DNA of 36,053 nt from Candidatus Woesearchaeota archaeon (GTDB lineage Archaea; Nanobdellota; Nanobdellia; Woesearchaeales; WJKV01). The notes beneath the pieces were generated by a model. That model ran no database searches and was not told where the DNA came from. It was given only the letters and a program-made list of their open reading frames with translations. A program made the position numbers and the translations under genes. Below are positions 1 to 6,242 of the stretch, piece by piece. Within the stretch, counting starts at the first letter, position 1. The number at the start of each line of letters is the position of its first letter. The stretch covers positions 1 through 36,053 of the forward strand of contig JAHWHI010000062.1 of assembly GCA_019323355.1 (NCBI GenBank), written 5' to 3'.

Positions 1-1
1 A

Positions 2-241
2 TTCCATGTAAGCAGAGGAAAAGAACTGAAGATGAGAGATATTGCAATGGCCTGCATGGAGGCTGCTGGCAGAGAAGTTCCAATCGAGCAAAGACCTTAC
101 AGGCCTGGTGAAGAGGGACAAAGAGAATGTTTCAGCATTGAGAATGCAAGGACCATCTTAGGGTATGAACCGAAGGTAGATCTTGCAGAAGGGCTTCCAA
201 AGACAGCAGAATGGATAAAGAAAGAGGAAGGTCTTGAATAA
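2..241 (+). CDS. NAD-dependent sugar-nucleotide epimerase/dehydratase, C-terminal fragment
   Basis: Only the last 79 codons lie in the window; the reading frame is open from base 2, upstream of the first ATG at 32, so this is the tail of a larger gene cut by the window edge. The end carries the C-terminal signature of extended short-chain dehydrogenases acting on nucleotide sugars (UDP-glucose 4-epimerase and dTDP-glucose 4,6-dehydratase relatives): a stretch with GEEGQRECFSIENAR, then a LGYEPKVDLAEGL segment and a final amphipathic helix ending in EWIKKEEG. The Rossmann fold and the catalytic Tyr-x3-Lys are outside the window, so the substrate cannot be named. In archaea such enzymes supply sugars for glycoproteins or glycolipids. 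A T-rich tract follows directly and may end transcription. Confidence 0.75.
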   Translation, partial: FHVSRGKELKMRDIAMACMEAAGREVPIEQRPYRPGEEGQRECFSIENARTILGYEPKVDLAEGLPKTAEWIKKEEGLE

Positions 242-275
242 TTTTTTTAATTTTTTATTTTCTTATTTCTTTAAG
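240..275 (+). terminator. T-rich termination tract after the epimerase gene
   Basis: Several runs of T (up to seven) follow the stop codon on the plus strand, the usual form of an archaeal intrinsic terminator. The convergent prs gene ends at 278, so read-through would produce antisense RNA to it. Confidence 0.5.
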
Positions 276-277
276 AA

Positions 278-1507
278 TCATATACCGTTCATATCTATCT
301 GTTTGATCTCTTCGCCTTCTACATCGTATATGTTGATATCCAGGGCTTTTCTCTCTATTAGGTCCTCTGCTTTTTCCATGAACGTGCTGACTGAATCCCC
401 GATCTGGTTGCAGTACATCATCTTTGCAATGTTAAATGCCAAAGAGACAATAGTCAGCCATTTATGTTCTGCAAAATAACCGCGATACTTTTCTGGCAGG
501 CTGTCTGTTGTAAGTATCTTGACACCAGTACTGCCTAACTTTTCCTCTGCAGTTGTCTCTCCTTTCTTGCTGAAGAGGGGATGAGTGCAGCATGCATATA
601 CTGTCGCCCCTTTATTCTGTAAATACTTTATAGGTTCTACCAGACTTCCACCAGTGTCGATCATATCATCAACAAGGATCGCATGTTTTCCCTTGCCGTC
701 CCAGTCAAGAAAAAAGTTAAATTTTGCTTCGCCATGTGCAACACGTTTCTTGTCCAGAACATAATACCTTGTTCCCAATAGTTTTGCCAGTCTCTCTGCA
801 CGTTTTGCACCTCCCGCATCTGGCGAGATTATGCCGATCTGGTCTGTTGTGCCGTCTTCATTGAACAGATGCTTGAGCAGGTCTTTGTAATACGATGCGA
901 ACAACGGCAGTGCCTGGATCTCATCGACAGGACCGTCGAAGTGCGCCTGCGCCTGTCTTGCGTGCAGATCAAAAGTTACCATACGCTTTAATTTTCCGCC
1001 GCTGCTCTCCTTGATAAGATTGAATATCAATTTAGAAGATATCGAGACACGACCATCATCTTTCTTGTCCTGTCTCTGGTAAGGAATGTAAAGAAGATAA
1101 TTTGTTATACTGTTCGCACCTGCCCTGTTAAGTGCATCATTGAGGATAAACAGTTCCATCAGATCACGGTTTTTTCTGTCTCCAAATGTCTGGATCACGT
1201 GGACATCCTTGTTTCTTATGTTTGTCTTCAGCTGGACAAATATCTCACTGTCTCTATGATCTTTGATAATCTTATCAGCAGGCTTAAGAATATTCTTCTT
1301 GATAAAAGCCAGTAATGCCCTATTTTTCAGGCTTACATGCCGGAACTCTTTGTCAACGCGCTCGTGGAATTTTGGGATGAGAATCTCAGTGAAGTGTTCA
1401 GCGCTTCTGCCGTTCACTATGACCATATCAGACAATTTCCAGAGATCTTTTTCGTCTAATGCGTCGCGTACTTCTTCTGGTGCATTATCATACTGTTCGT
1501 ACTTCAT
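278..1507 (-). CDS. prs: Ribose-phosphate pyrophosphokinase (PRPP synthetase), long form
   Basis: Makes PRPP from ribose 5-phosphate and ATP for nucleotide, His and Trp synthesis. The family signatures are clear: the flexible-loop region around YIPYQRQDKKDDGR, a DLHARQAQAHF metal/ATP segment, SPDAGGAKRAERLA, and the PRPP-binding loop ILVDDMIDTGGSL. At 409 residues it is about 100 longer than the usual 285-320; most of the excess is a roughly 95-residue N-terminal region before the VHVIQTFGD segment, and there is also a C-terminal tail. A TATA-like element at 1543-1552 and a GGGGGATG ribosome-binding site just upstream support the ATG at 1507. It shares its upstream region with the SRP RNA gene, whose 3' end points toward it. 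Rpe and RpiB, encoded elsewhere in the window, would feed it ribose 5-phosphate. Confidence 0.93.
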   Translation of the reverse strand: MKYEQYDNAPEEVRDALDEKDLWKLSDMVIVNGRSAEHFTEILIPKFHERVDKEFRHVSLKNRALLAFIKKNILKPADKIIKDHRDSEIFVQLKTNIRNKDVHVIQTFGDRKNRDLMELFILNDALNRAGANSITNYLLYIPYQRQDKKDDGRVSISSKLIFNLIKESSGGKLKRMVTFDLHARQAQAHFDGPVDEIQALPLFASYYKDLLKHLFNEDGTTDQIGIISPDAGGAKRAERLAKLLGTRYYVLDKKRVAHGEAKFNFFLDWDGKGKHAILVDDMIDTGGSLVEPIKYLQNKGATVYACCTHPLFSKKGETTAEEKLGSTGVKILTTDSLPEKYRGYFAEHKWLTIVSLAFNIAKMMYCNQIGDSVSTFMEKAEDLIERKALDINIYDVEGEEIKQIDMNGI

Positions 1508-1582
1508 ACAACATCCCCCAAAAGATTTAGTATTGAACTTTTCTTTATATACTTTGTTATTATTTAAAAATAGAATGAAAAA

Positions 1583-1855
1583 GCGGCAGGCGCGTCTGCT
1601 GATCGGAAAGCCTGCACAGAACCAGCAACCCTATTCCTTCCTCAGCTCCGCTACCCTATAAGCACCGATTTCTGAACTTAGAGCTGCTCCGATCAAGGTC
1701 TGACTCGATTCGTCCAGAAACCAATCCTACAGGACGAAACCTCAACGTCCAGAACAGGACTGATTGCCACACAGACCAACCTGTCAACAAACTTCGACAC
1801 CACCGTATAGCCAATGGTAACAGAGAGTGGCTACCTCCCCTGCCTAGCCTGCCAT
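1583..1855 (-). ncRNA. ffs: Archaeal signal recognition particle (7S/SRP) RNA
   Basis: Read on the minus strand, the roughly 273-nt segment begins GGCAGGC and ends with the exact complement GCCTGCC, forming the closing helix 1 of archaeal SRP RNA. The 5' Alu-type domain has GGCTAGGC, then a CTCTGTTACC stretch fitting the UGUNR motif and a GGCTATACGG element. The S domain is recognisable from GAGTCAGACC...GGAGCAGCTC, matching the SRP54-binding helix 8 consensus (CAG on one side, AGCAG on the other). The apical loop appears to be a hexaloop TTGATC rather than the usual GNRA-like tetraloop. A TATA box lies about 23 bp upstream and a short T-run follows the 3' end. The RNA forms the ribonucleoprotein that targets nascent membrane and secreted proteins to the Sec translocon. 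Ends are estimated from helix 1 and may be a few bases off. Confidence 0.85.
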
Positions 1856-1872
1856 TATAAACAATATCGAAG

Positions 1873-1884
1873 CCTTTTATAAAT
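1873..1884 (-). promoter_or_regulatory. TATA box of the SRP RNA gene
   Basis: The minus-strand sequence ATTTATAAAAGG is centred about 24 bp before the inferred 5' end of the SRP RNA near 1855, the standard archaeal TATA-to-start distance. Confidence 0.6.
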
Positions 1885-1905
1885 GTTATTGACTTATTTG
1901 AATAA

Positions 1906-1915
1906 ATTTATATAT
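1906..1915 (+). promoter_or_regulatory. TATA box of the 1960-3355 gene pair
   Basis: ATTTATATAT on the plus strand predicts a transcript start near 1937, leaving a leader of about 22 nt with a GGGGG ribosome-binding site at 1946-1950. It stands back to back with the SRP RNA promoter. Confidence 0.5.
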
Positions 1916-1959
1916 AGCATATCCATCTTCTGGCTTAGAAGTTAAGGGGGAAAGTTGTG

Positions 1960-2553
1960 ATGGTTAGCGTACCTACAGTTGAAGAAATCCAAAAAGTTCT
2001 AGATGATGGAAACAGAGAGATGGATGAAGAGGTTACAAAGAAATTTCTGAATTGGGCTTTGACTTACATGGCATTTCGAAATTCAGAACAAGTTCTACCT
2101 CAAGATGAGCCTTTGGAAACATTTAGCGCAGACAAAGAAAACATGGATTTTCTTTCATGGTGCTGCCAGGGCCAATTTATTGGAGTATGGGATAAATATC
2201 AGTCTGGAGATGATAGATTAGAGTTTGGCCTTCTTGGAACAGAGCCTGCGATTATTTATCCGTGGAGAATAAAATTCAAGACATACGGTCCAGAAGGAGA
2301 AAAATTATCTTATCGAATAAGTAGAAGAGAAGGATTAAGAGTTTGTCAGAGCGATGTGAACATTACTCTGCAAACTTTGAGATCGAGTATTCATAGAATA
2401 AAAGTTTTTGTTGGAGATGAAGCTGTTGAAAGAATGGTTATGGGAATATTTGCTATTTCTAATGAGGATTATATCAACATCTTAGGGCAATATAGAAAAT
2501 CTCCAAAACTTATACTTCCAGAAGATGACGGGGGGTTTATTGGTTATGGATAG
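1960..2553 (+). CDS. Uncharacterised 197-residue protein
   Basis: I do not recognise a family. The protein is soluble, with no signal peptide or membrane segment: an acidic helical N-terminus (VEEIQKVLDDGNREMDEEV), a central part rich in aromatic residues including a CCQGQFIGVWDKY stretch, then a basic segment and a C-terminal helix. I chose the ATG at 1960 rather than the GTG one codon earlier because it sits at a normal distance from the GGGGG ribosome-binding site at 1946-1950; either is possible. The stop codon overlaps the start of the downstream metallo-beta-lactamase-fold gene, so the two are almost certainly translated from one message. Confidence 0.7.
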   Translation: MVSVPTVEEIQKVLDDGNREMDEEVTKKFLNWALTYMAFRNSEQVLPQDEPLETFSADKENMDFLSWCCQGQFIGVWDKYQSGDDRLEFGLLGTEPAIIYPWRIKFKTYGPEGEKLSYRISRREGLRVCQSDVNITLQTLRSSIHRIKVFVGDEAVERMVMGIFAISNEDYINILGQYRKSPKLILPEDDGGFIGYG

Positions 2554-3355
2554 ACTAATATTTTTAGGGACAGCTGGAGACCATACTGTTTATACAAAAC
2601 AGGCAAGAGCATCCGGAGGTTTTGTTTTACAGACAGAGGGGATGCAGTTCTTTGTTGATCCCGGGCCAGGTGCTTTGCTGAAAGCAAAAGAGTTCGGGAT
2701 AAATGTCAGGGAGAATACTGCTGTTGTTGTCTCACACGCACATCTTGGACATTGCAGTGATGTCAATGAGATAGTCTTCACTGGAAGCTATGGAAAGATA
2801 GATCCCCAATCAGTTTTGATAACAAACAGGACATTGGTTGATGATTCTGAAGGCAACATGCCTTTGATGACAAAATATTTCCGCGAGTGTGTTGAAAGAC
2901 TTATTGTTGTCACAGACGGAAACAAAGTAGGAATAAACAAAGTCGAAGTTGATGCGACAAAAGCAATGCATCATGACCAGCATGCAGTAGGATACAAATT
3001 TCTCTGCCCGAATTTCACAATGGGATACACTGGAGACACTGAATATTTCAAGGAGATGCATAACATCTACAAAGATCTGGATATTCTTTTGATAAACCTG
3101 CAGGACGGATTCGGAAAACGAACCAAGGGAAGGATGAATGCAGACGACTGTGAAAAACTGTTAGAGGCTGTGAAACCAAACTTAGCGATCATCACTCATT
3201 TCGGCCAGTCAATACTGAAAGATGATCCTCTTGCTGTTGCGCGTGAACTCCAGAGAAGAACAAAGATACAAGTAATGTGCGCAAAGGACGGGATGGCTAT
3301 AAATCCAGTTTCATATTCACACGGAAAAAGACAGAAAACATTGAATGTTTATTGA
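2546..3355 (+). CDS. Metallo-beta-lactamase-fold hydrolase, altered metal motif
   Basis: A 269-residue protein with the elements of the MBL fold: an LIFLGTAG opening strand, a FVDPGPGA turn, the first metal motif SHAHLGHCSD, then MHHDQHAVGY, a YTGDTEYF strand with the bridging-Asp position, and a late IITHFG histidine. It resembles UlaG-like/Lactamase_B_2 hydrolases of archaea. The first motif reads HxHxGH where HxHxDH is expected, so the aspartate that binds the second metal is glycine here; all the histidines remain. The ATG at 2546 overlaps the previous stop by eight bases and has a G-run at 2530-2535 as ribosome-binding site; an ATG at 2525 would lie upstream of that. The substrate is unknown. 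The end overlaps the convergent NAC gene by seven bases. Confidence 0.8.
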   Translation: MDRLIFLGTAGDHTVYTKQARASGGFVLQTEGMQFFVDPGPGALLKAKEFGINVRENTAVVVSHAHLGHCSDVNEIVFTGSYGKIDPQSVLITNRTLVDDSEGNMPLMTKYFRECVERLIVVTDGNKVGINKVEVDATKAMHHDQHAVGYKFLCPNFTMGYTGDTEYFKEMHNIYKDLDILLINLQDGFGKRTKGRMNADDCEKLLEAVKPNLAIITHFGQSILKDDPLAVARELQRRTKIQVMCAKDGMAINPVSYSHGKRQKTLNVY

Positions 3356-3699
3356 GAATTCTTTTCTTTGATATTGATTATTGCTTTTGCAAGATCTCCA
3401 CCTGCTTTTGAGAGTGCTTCTCTTGCCTCTTCTTCTGAGACACCTGTCTGTGAACGTATCGTCTCGATATCTTCTGGAGAAATGTGAAGAGACTCCTCTT
3501 CGATTTCCCTCACAACTGGTGTGCCGACAATCTGGTATGTCTCCTGGCCCATCATGTTGACTTTAGAAACCTGCGGAGAATCAAAAACCAGCTCTTCTGT
3601 TGCTGTTCTTATTATGACATATTCTGCATCAATGTCTGAGCTCTGGATTCCCATCTTGCTCATCATCTTCTGCATCTTCCGAGGATTCATGCCCATCAT
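3349..3699 (-). CDS. Nascent polypeptide-associated complex protein (archaeal NAC)
   Basis: Ribosome-bound chaperone that shields nascent chains at the exit tunnel. The 116-residue protein has the archaeal NAC order: N-terminal MNPRKMQKMMSKMGI helix, a NAC beta domain (VIIRTATEELVFDSPQVSKVNMMGQETYQIVG, shown here as seen in pieces: VIIRTATEELVF and KVNMMGQETYQI), and a C-terminal UBA domain (IETIRSQTGVSEEEAREAL, then GDLAKAIINI). I start it at 3699, two bases after the Sec61 beta stop; an upstream ATG at 3717 would lie inside Sec61 beta, and 3696 or 3690 are alternatives. It is co-transcribed with Sec61 beta, a sensible pairing of nascent-chain handling with translocation. Confidence 0.92.
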   Translation of the reverse strand: MMGMNPRKMQKMMSKMGIQSSDIDAEYVIIRTATEELVFDSPQVSKVNMMGQETYQIVGTPVVREIEEESLHISPEDIETIRSQTGVSEEEAREALSKAGGDLAKAIINIKEKNSQ

Positions 3700-3701
3700 T
3701 T

Positions 3702-3881
3702 TTATGCACCAAACCACATAGGTCCTACAACCTTGTGGAGAACTATCATGAGAATAATTACTGCGACTGCCAGGACAATCACCATACCCGGACTCATCTC
3801 TACCTTGCTTATTGCTTCGTCAAAGTATCTTGTGATTCCACCCATCCCGGATGGTAACCGTACCCCTCTGTCTCTTGCCAT
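3702..3881 (-). CDS. secG: Preprotein translocase subunit Sec61 beta (SecG)
   Basis: A 59-residue protein starting MARDRGVRLPSGMGGITRYF, the conserved cytosolic motif of archaeal Sec61 beta (P-S-G-x-G-G-I-x-R-Y-F-D-E), followed by one transmembrane helix at about residues 32-49 (MVIVLAVAVIILMIVL) and a short C-terminal tail. It is the small tail-anchored subunit of the SecYE-beta protein channel. A TATA-like element near 3905-3915 lies about 26 bp before the ATG, so the message is probably leaderless. NAC follows two bases after the stop. Confidence 0.92.
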   Translation of the reverse strand: MARDRGVRLPSGMGGITRYFDEAISKVEMSPGMVIVLAVAVIILMIVLHKVVGPMWFGA

Positions 3882-3908
3882 TTTAAGTATAAAAATTTTA
3901 GACTATAT

Positions 3909-5105
3909 TTAAACCTTTCGTTGCAATCTTTGCTCTATTTCCAGTGCTTCTGGATCATCTGCAGCCAGGTCGAATCTTACTGCTGGGTCGAGAAGATCTG
4001 ATAAATCTGTTCCACACGGAACCATTTCACGCAGCATGTTGCAGACTTCATAATTGAAACACAGCTGACCTTTCATAGTGCAGATATCTTTTGTTCTGTT
4101 TTCTGCGATCTCTTTCAAGACTGCTTCGGGATCCTCTATCAATTCCAGCTGTTCCTGGAAACTTTCTGCAACAACATTTCTGAATTGCGCGAAAAACATT
4201 GCAGCACCAGATGCGTCCCGGTCTATCTTTGTTATGTGGTACATCGGTTTTCTCTGCGTCCCTGATTTTGCAGGAGGGAACGGACGTTTGACTGAGATCA
4301 GGTAAAACGGATCGTATCTTACAACATCCTCTCCTATCCTTAGACGCAATCTATTTTCATGCTGTTCTTTTGCAAGCGCATATATGAGCAACTGTATCCT
4401 TATTGAAGGCTTTTCATATCCGCCTTTCAGTATTCTCTTGAAATCAAGTATACCGATAGATTCACTCTTTCTAAGAACTCCGTCGGAATGCCCGCGAAGA
4501 ACTCTCTGCCTTCCATCAACTGTCATTACATATTCCATGACCTGCTCGCAGTAATCCTCGCTTCTAAAGACAGGAGAGCCGTACAGTCCTAAAGTCCTGT
4601 TATGGATGAAGTCTCCTTCTGGCTGTGTGTTACAGATCTCGTGCCTTATTGTTCCTGCAATGCTTAATTCTGAATCTGGAAACTGTTCCATGAATTCTGG
4701 CCTGAACTTCGAGATTAACTTTGCCAGTCCACACCTTCCTCCAAACTCGGACGCACGGATGTGGAAGAACTCTCCTATCGGCATTTTCCCTGGAAAAGGA
4801 ATTAAAATATCTCCTCGCATCTGATGTAAAAAAGAACCTTTGTCTTTTCCAAAACCGTCAATGTCAGTGTCATAACCACTGTTCAGAAAAAGAAGCTCTC
4901 CTTCTATTCTCACGCAAGTGTATCCTTCCTGTTTACAATCTAATTCTAGGATCTCTATTTTATCCGGATCCATTGTGTCCATGTAATCAGCTGTGCACGG
5001 TCCAGGTTTTCCAATTACTTCGCATTCCTCTCCGTATTCGCACCGGAATATGTTCGGATATCTATAACAAGTCGGATAGATTGTCAGATTCATCTTCGGG
5101 TACAA
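3909..5105 (-). CDS. PD-(D/E)XK nuclease of the RecB/Cas4 type with a cysteine cluster
   Basis: A 398-residue protein with a complete RecB-type nuclease motif set: His155 (RHEI), Asp208 in GHSDGVL, Asp221-Phe-Lys223 in GILDFKR, and Gln238-LLI-Tyr242 (QxxxY). C342-x6-C349-x5-C355 near the C-terminus, together with N-terminal cysteines (13, 22, 28, 37), resembles the [4Fe-4S] staple that locks Cas4, AddB and Dna2-like nucleases, though the usual C-terminal spacing is x2 then x5. Such enzymes cut single strands or resect DNA ends. I keep the TTG start at 5105 because GGAGG stands five bases before it; the ATG at 5093 is 12 bases further on. It overlaps the unknown upstream gene by 44 bases, and a dead family-B polymerase is encoded divergently. 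No CRISPR array or cas1/cas2 is present, so it is not called Cas4. Confidence 0.75.
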   Translation of the reverse strand: MYPKMNLTIYPTCYRYPNIFRCEYGEECEVIGKPGPCTADYMDTMDPDKIEILELDCKQEGYTCVRIEGELLFLNSGYDTDIDGFGKDKGSFLHQMRGDILIPFPGKMPIGEFFHIRASEFGGRCGLAKLISKFRPEFMEQFPDSELSIAGTIRHEICNTQPEGDFIHNRTLGLYGSPVFRSEDYCEQVMEYVMTVDGRQRVLRGHSDGVLRKSESIGILDFKRILKGGYEKPSIRIQLLIYALAKEQHENRLRLRIGEDVVRYDPFYLISVKRPFPPAKSGTQRKPMYHITKIDRDASGAAMFFAQFRNVVAESFQEQLELIEDPEAVLKEIAENRTKDICTMKGQLCFNYEVCNMLREMVPCGTDLSDLLDPAVRFDLAADDPEALEIEQRLQRKV

Positions 5106-6168
5106 CTCGTCCTCCTATTCTAGCTAGTATTCTTCTTCCTGCTGTTGGATGAGCCTCCCGCTCGGTAGGCATCTCAATGTCCCGCATGAAAGTCTTTGAT
5201 CTAAAAGTTAATTCTGCGTCTGTTGAATAATAATTTACAGCAAGTTTCATGATCTCGTAGTACGGGCCATTTTTTGACGCTGCAATGTCAATCTGTTTTT
5301 TTCCTCTTCTGACTGGAAAATCCAGTAAATCTATTAATTTGCCGTACATCATCGCTGCGATATGCCTATTGAATGTGCAGCTTCTCTCAACAAGAAGATC
5401 AAATGCATCTTCTGTCATAGGACCAAGAAGACGAAACAGTTCCTCTTTTCTCTGAGGAGTGATGTTCTGCTTTGCAGTCGCAGATTCATAGATCATCAGG
5501 TCGTGCTGTGTGAATCCGGGCTTTAATGCACCACTATCTATATCAAATAGCGATTTTCTTACAGAACCGAATCCAGTCCTGCCATCTAGTTCTCTTAGTT
5601 CTCCAAGTTGAACTATTGTCGGCTCGAACGGATTGTATGCTGTGAACGAACCATAATAATGAGTGAAATGCACTGGCTGCAGTATAGGTGTTACTGGAAT
5701 GACTGCAACATTGTCTGAGATTTCTTCTGGCTCTTCAGCCAATCTGCGTATCAGGCGATTGCTGAACTTGTTTCTCATTGAAAAAAAATCATAACCTAAC
5801 TGGTTTCTGTCAGATACATCTGCAGAGGCTCCAGTAGCGAACATGACGTACGGTTTCTGGATCCAGTGCAGTTTATCTTTTATTGCATTATGATAATGTG
5901 CGTATGGTTTTACTCCACCTATAATGTTCGCGTTGGACATCCATTCGACTGCGATTGCAAGAAAACTAGAGTTTATACCGTCCCGATTTCCAAAGACAAT
6001 CTTGTCCTGTATCTCTAAAGCGACTTCTTGCTCTATTACTTCTTTATCTTCTCCTTCTAATTCCTTTCGGATTTTTTGGGTGTCAATAAGAAAAGGAAGT
6101 ATGACAGCGAAATGTCTGGCTATTTTTGTCGCGTCTGCCAGAATTCTGCATGCATCTACTGAGACCAT
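5062..6168 (-). CDS. Uncharacterised 368-residue protein, partner of the nuclease gene
   Basis: I do not recognise this family. The protein is soluble, mixed alpha/beta, with no signal peptide or membrane segment. Visible landmarks are a helical N-terminus rich in charged residues (residues 30-55), a GNRDGINSSFLAIAVEWM strand-turn-helix, a PVTPILQPVHFTHYYGSF segment, and a helical module around LFRLLGPMTEDAFDLLVERS with a basic FPVRRGKKQ stretch that could touch nucleic acid. The 3' end overlaps the PD-(D/E)XK nuclease gene by 44 bases, implying translational coupling and probably a shared process. A TATA box at 6190-6197 lies about 25 bp before the ATG, so the message is likely leaderless. 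I considered a distant NurA-like nuclease but found no convincing NurA metal motif. Confidence 0.8.
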   Translation of the reverse strand: MVSVDACRILADATKIARHFAVILPFLIDTQKIRKELEGEDKEVIEQEVALEIQDKIVFGNRDGINSSFLAIAVEWMSNANIIGGVKPYAHYHNAIKDKLHWIQKPYVMFATGASADVSDRNQLGYDFFSMRNKFSNRLIRRLAEEPEEISDNVAVIPVTPILQPVHFTHYYGSFTAYNPFEPTIVQLGELRELDGRTGFGSVRKSLFDIDSGALKPGFTQHDLMIYESATAKQNITPQRKEELFRLLGPMTEDAFDLLVERSCTFNRHIAAMMYGKLIDLLDFPVRRGKKQIDIAASKNGPYYEIMKLAVNYYSTDAELTFRSKTFMRDIEMPTEREAHPTAGRRILARIGGRVVPEDESDNLSDLL

Positions 6169-6189
6169 ACATAAATCTAATCTGAGCTT

Positions 6190-6220
6190 TATTTAAAACT
6201 TTGCCACACAAGCTTTATAA
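6190..6220. promoter_or_regulatory. Compact divergent leaderless promoter pair
   Basis: Two TATA boxes lie side by side: TTTAAATA (minus strand, about 6190-6197), some 25 bp before the ATG at 6168, and CTTTATAA (plus strand, 6213-6220), some 26 bp before the ATG at 6243. Both transcripts should start at or next to their start codons. Only 74 bp separate the two coding regions, so one bound protein could control both directions. Confidence 0.6.
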
Positions 6221-6242
6221 GCTGTCCTCTATGGAAGTTGTC

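Noticed and set aside
1263..1661. Plus-strand open frame of 132 codons
   Set aside because: It is antisense to prs and runs into the SRP RNA gene; composition is not protein-like.
3909..5105. Calling the nuclease Cas4
   Set aside because: No CRISPR repeats, cas1 or cas2 are in the window and the cysteine spacing differs; only the nuclease superfamily is supported.
5062..6168. NurA nuclease for the 368-residue protein
   Set aside because: VSVDACR and RDGINSS faintly recall NurA strands, but a convincing set of metal-binding residues and a HerA partner are absent.
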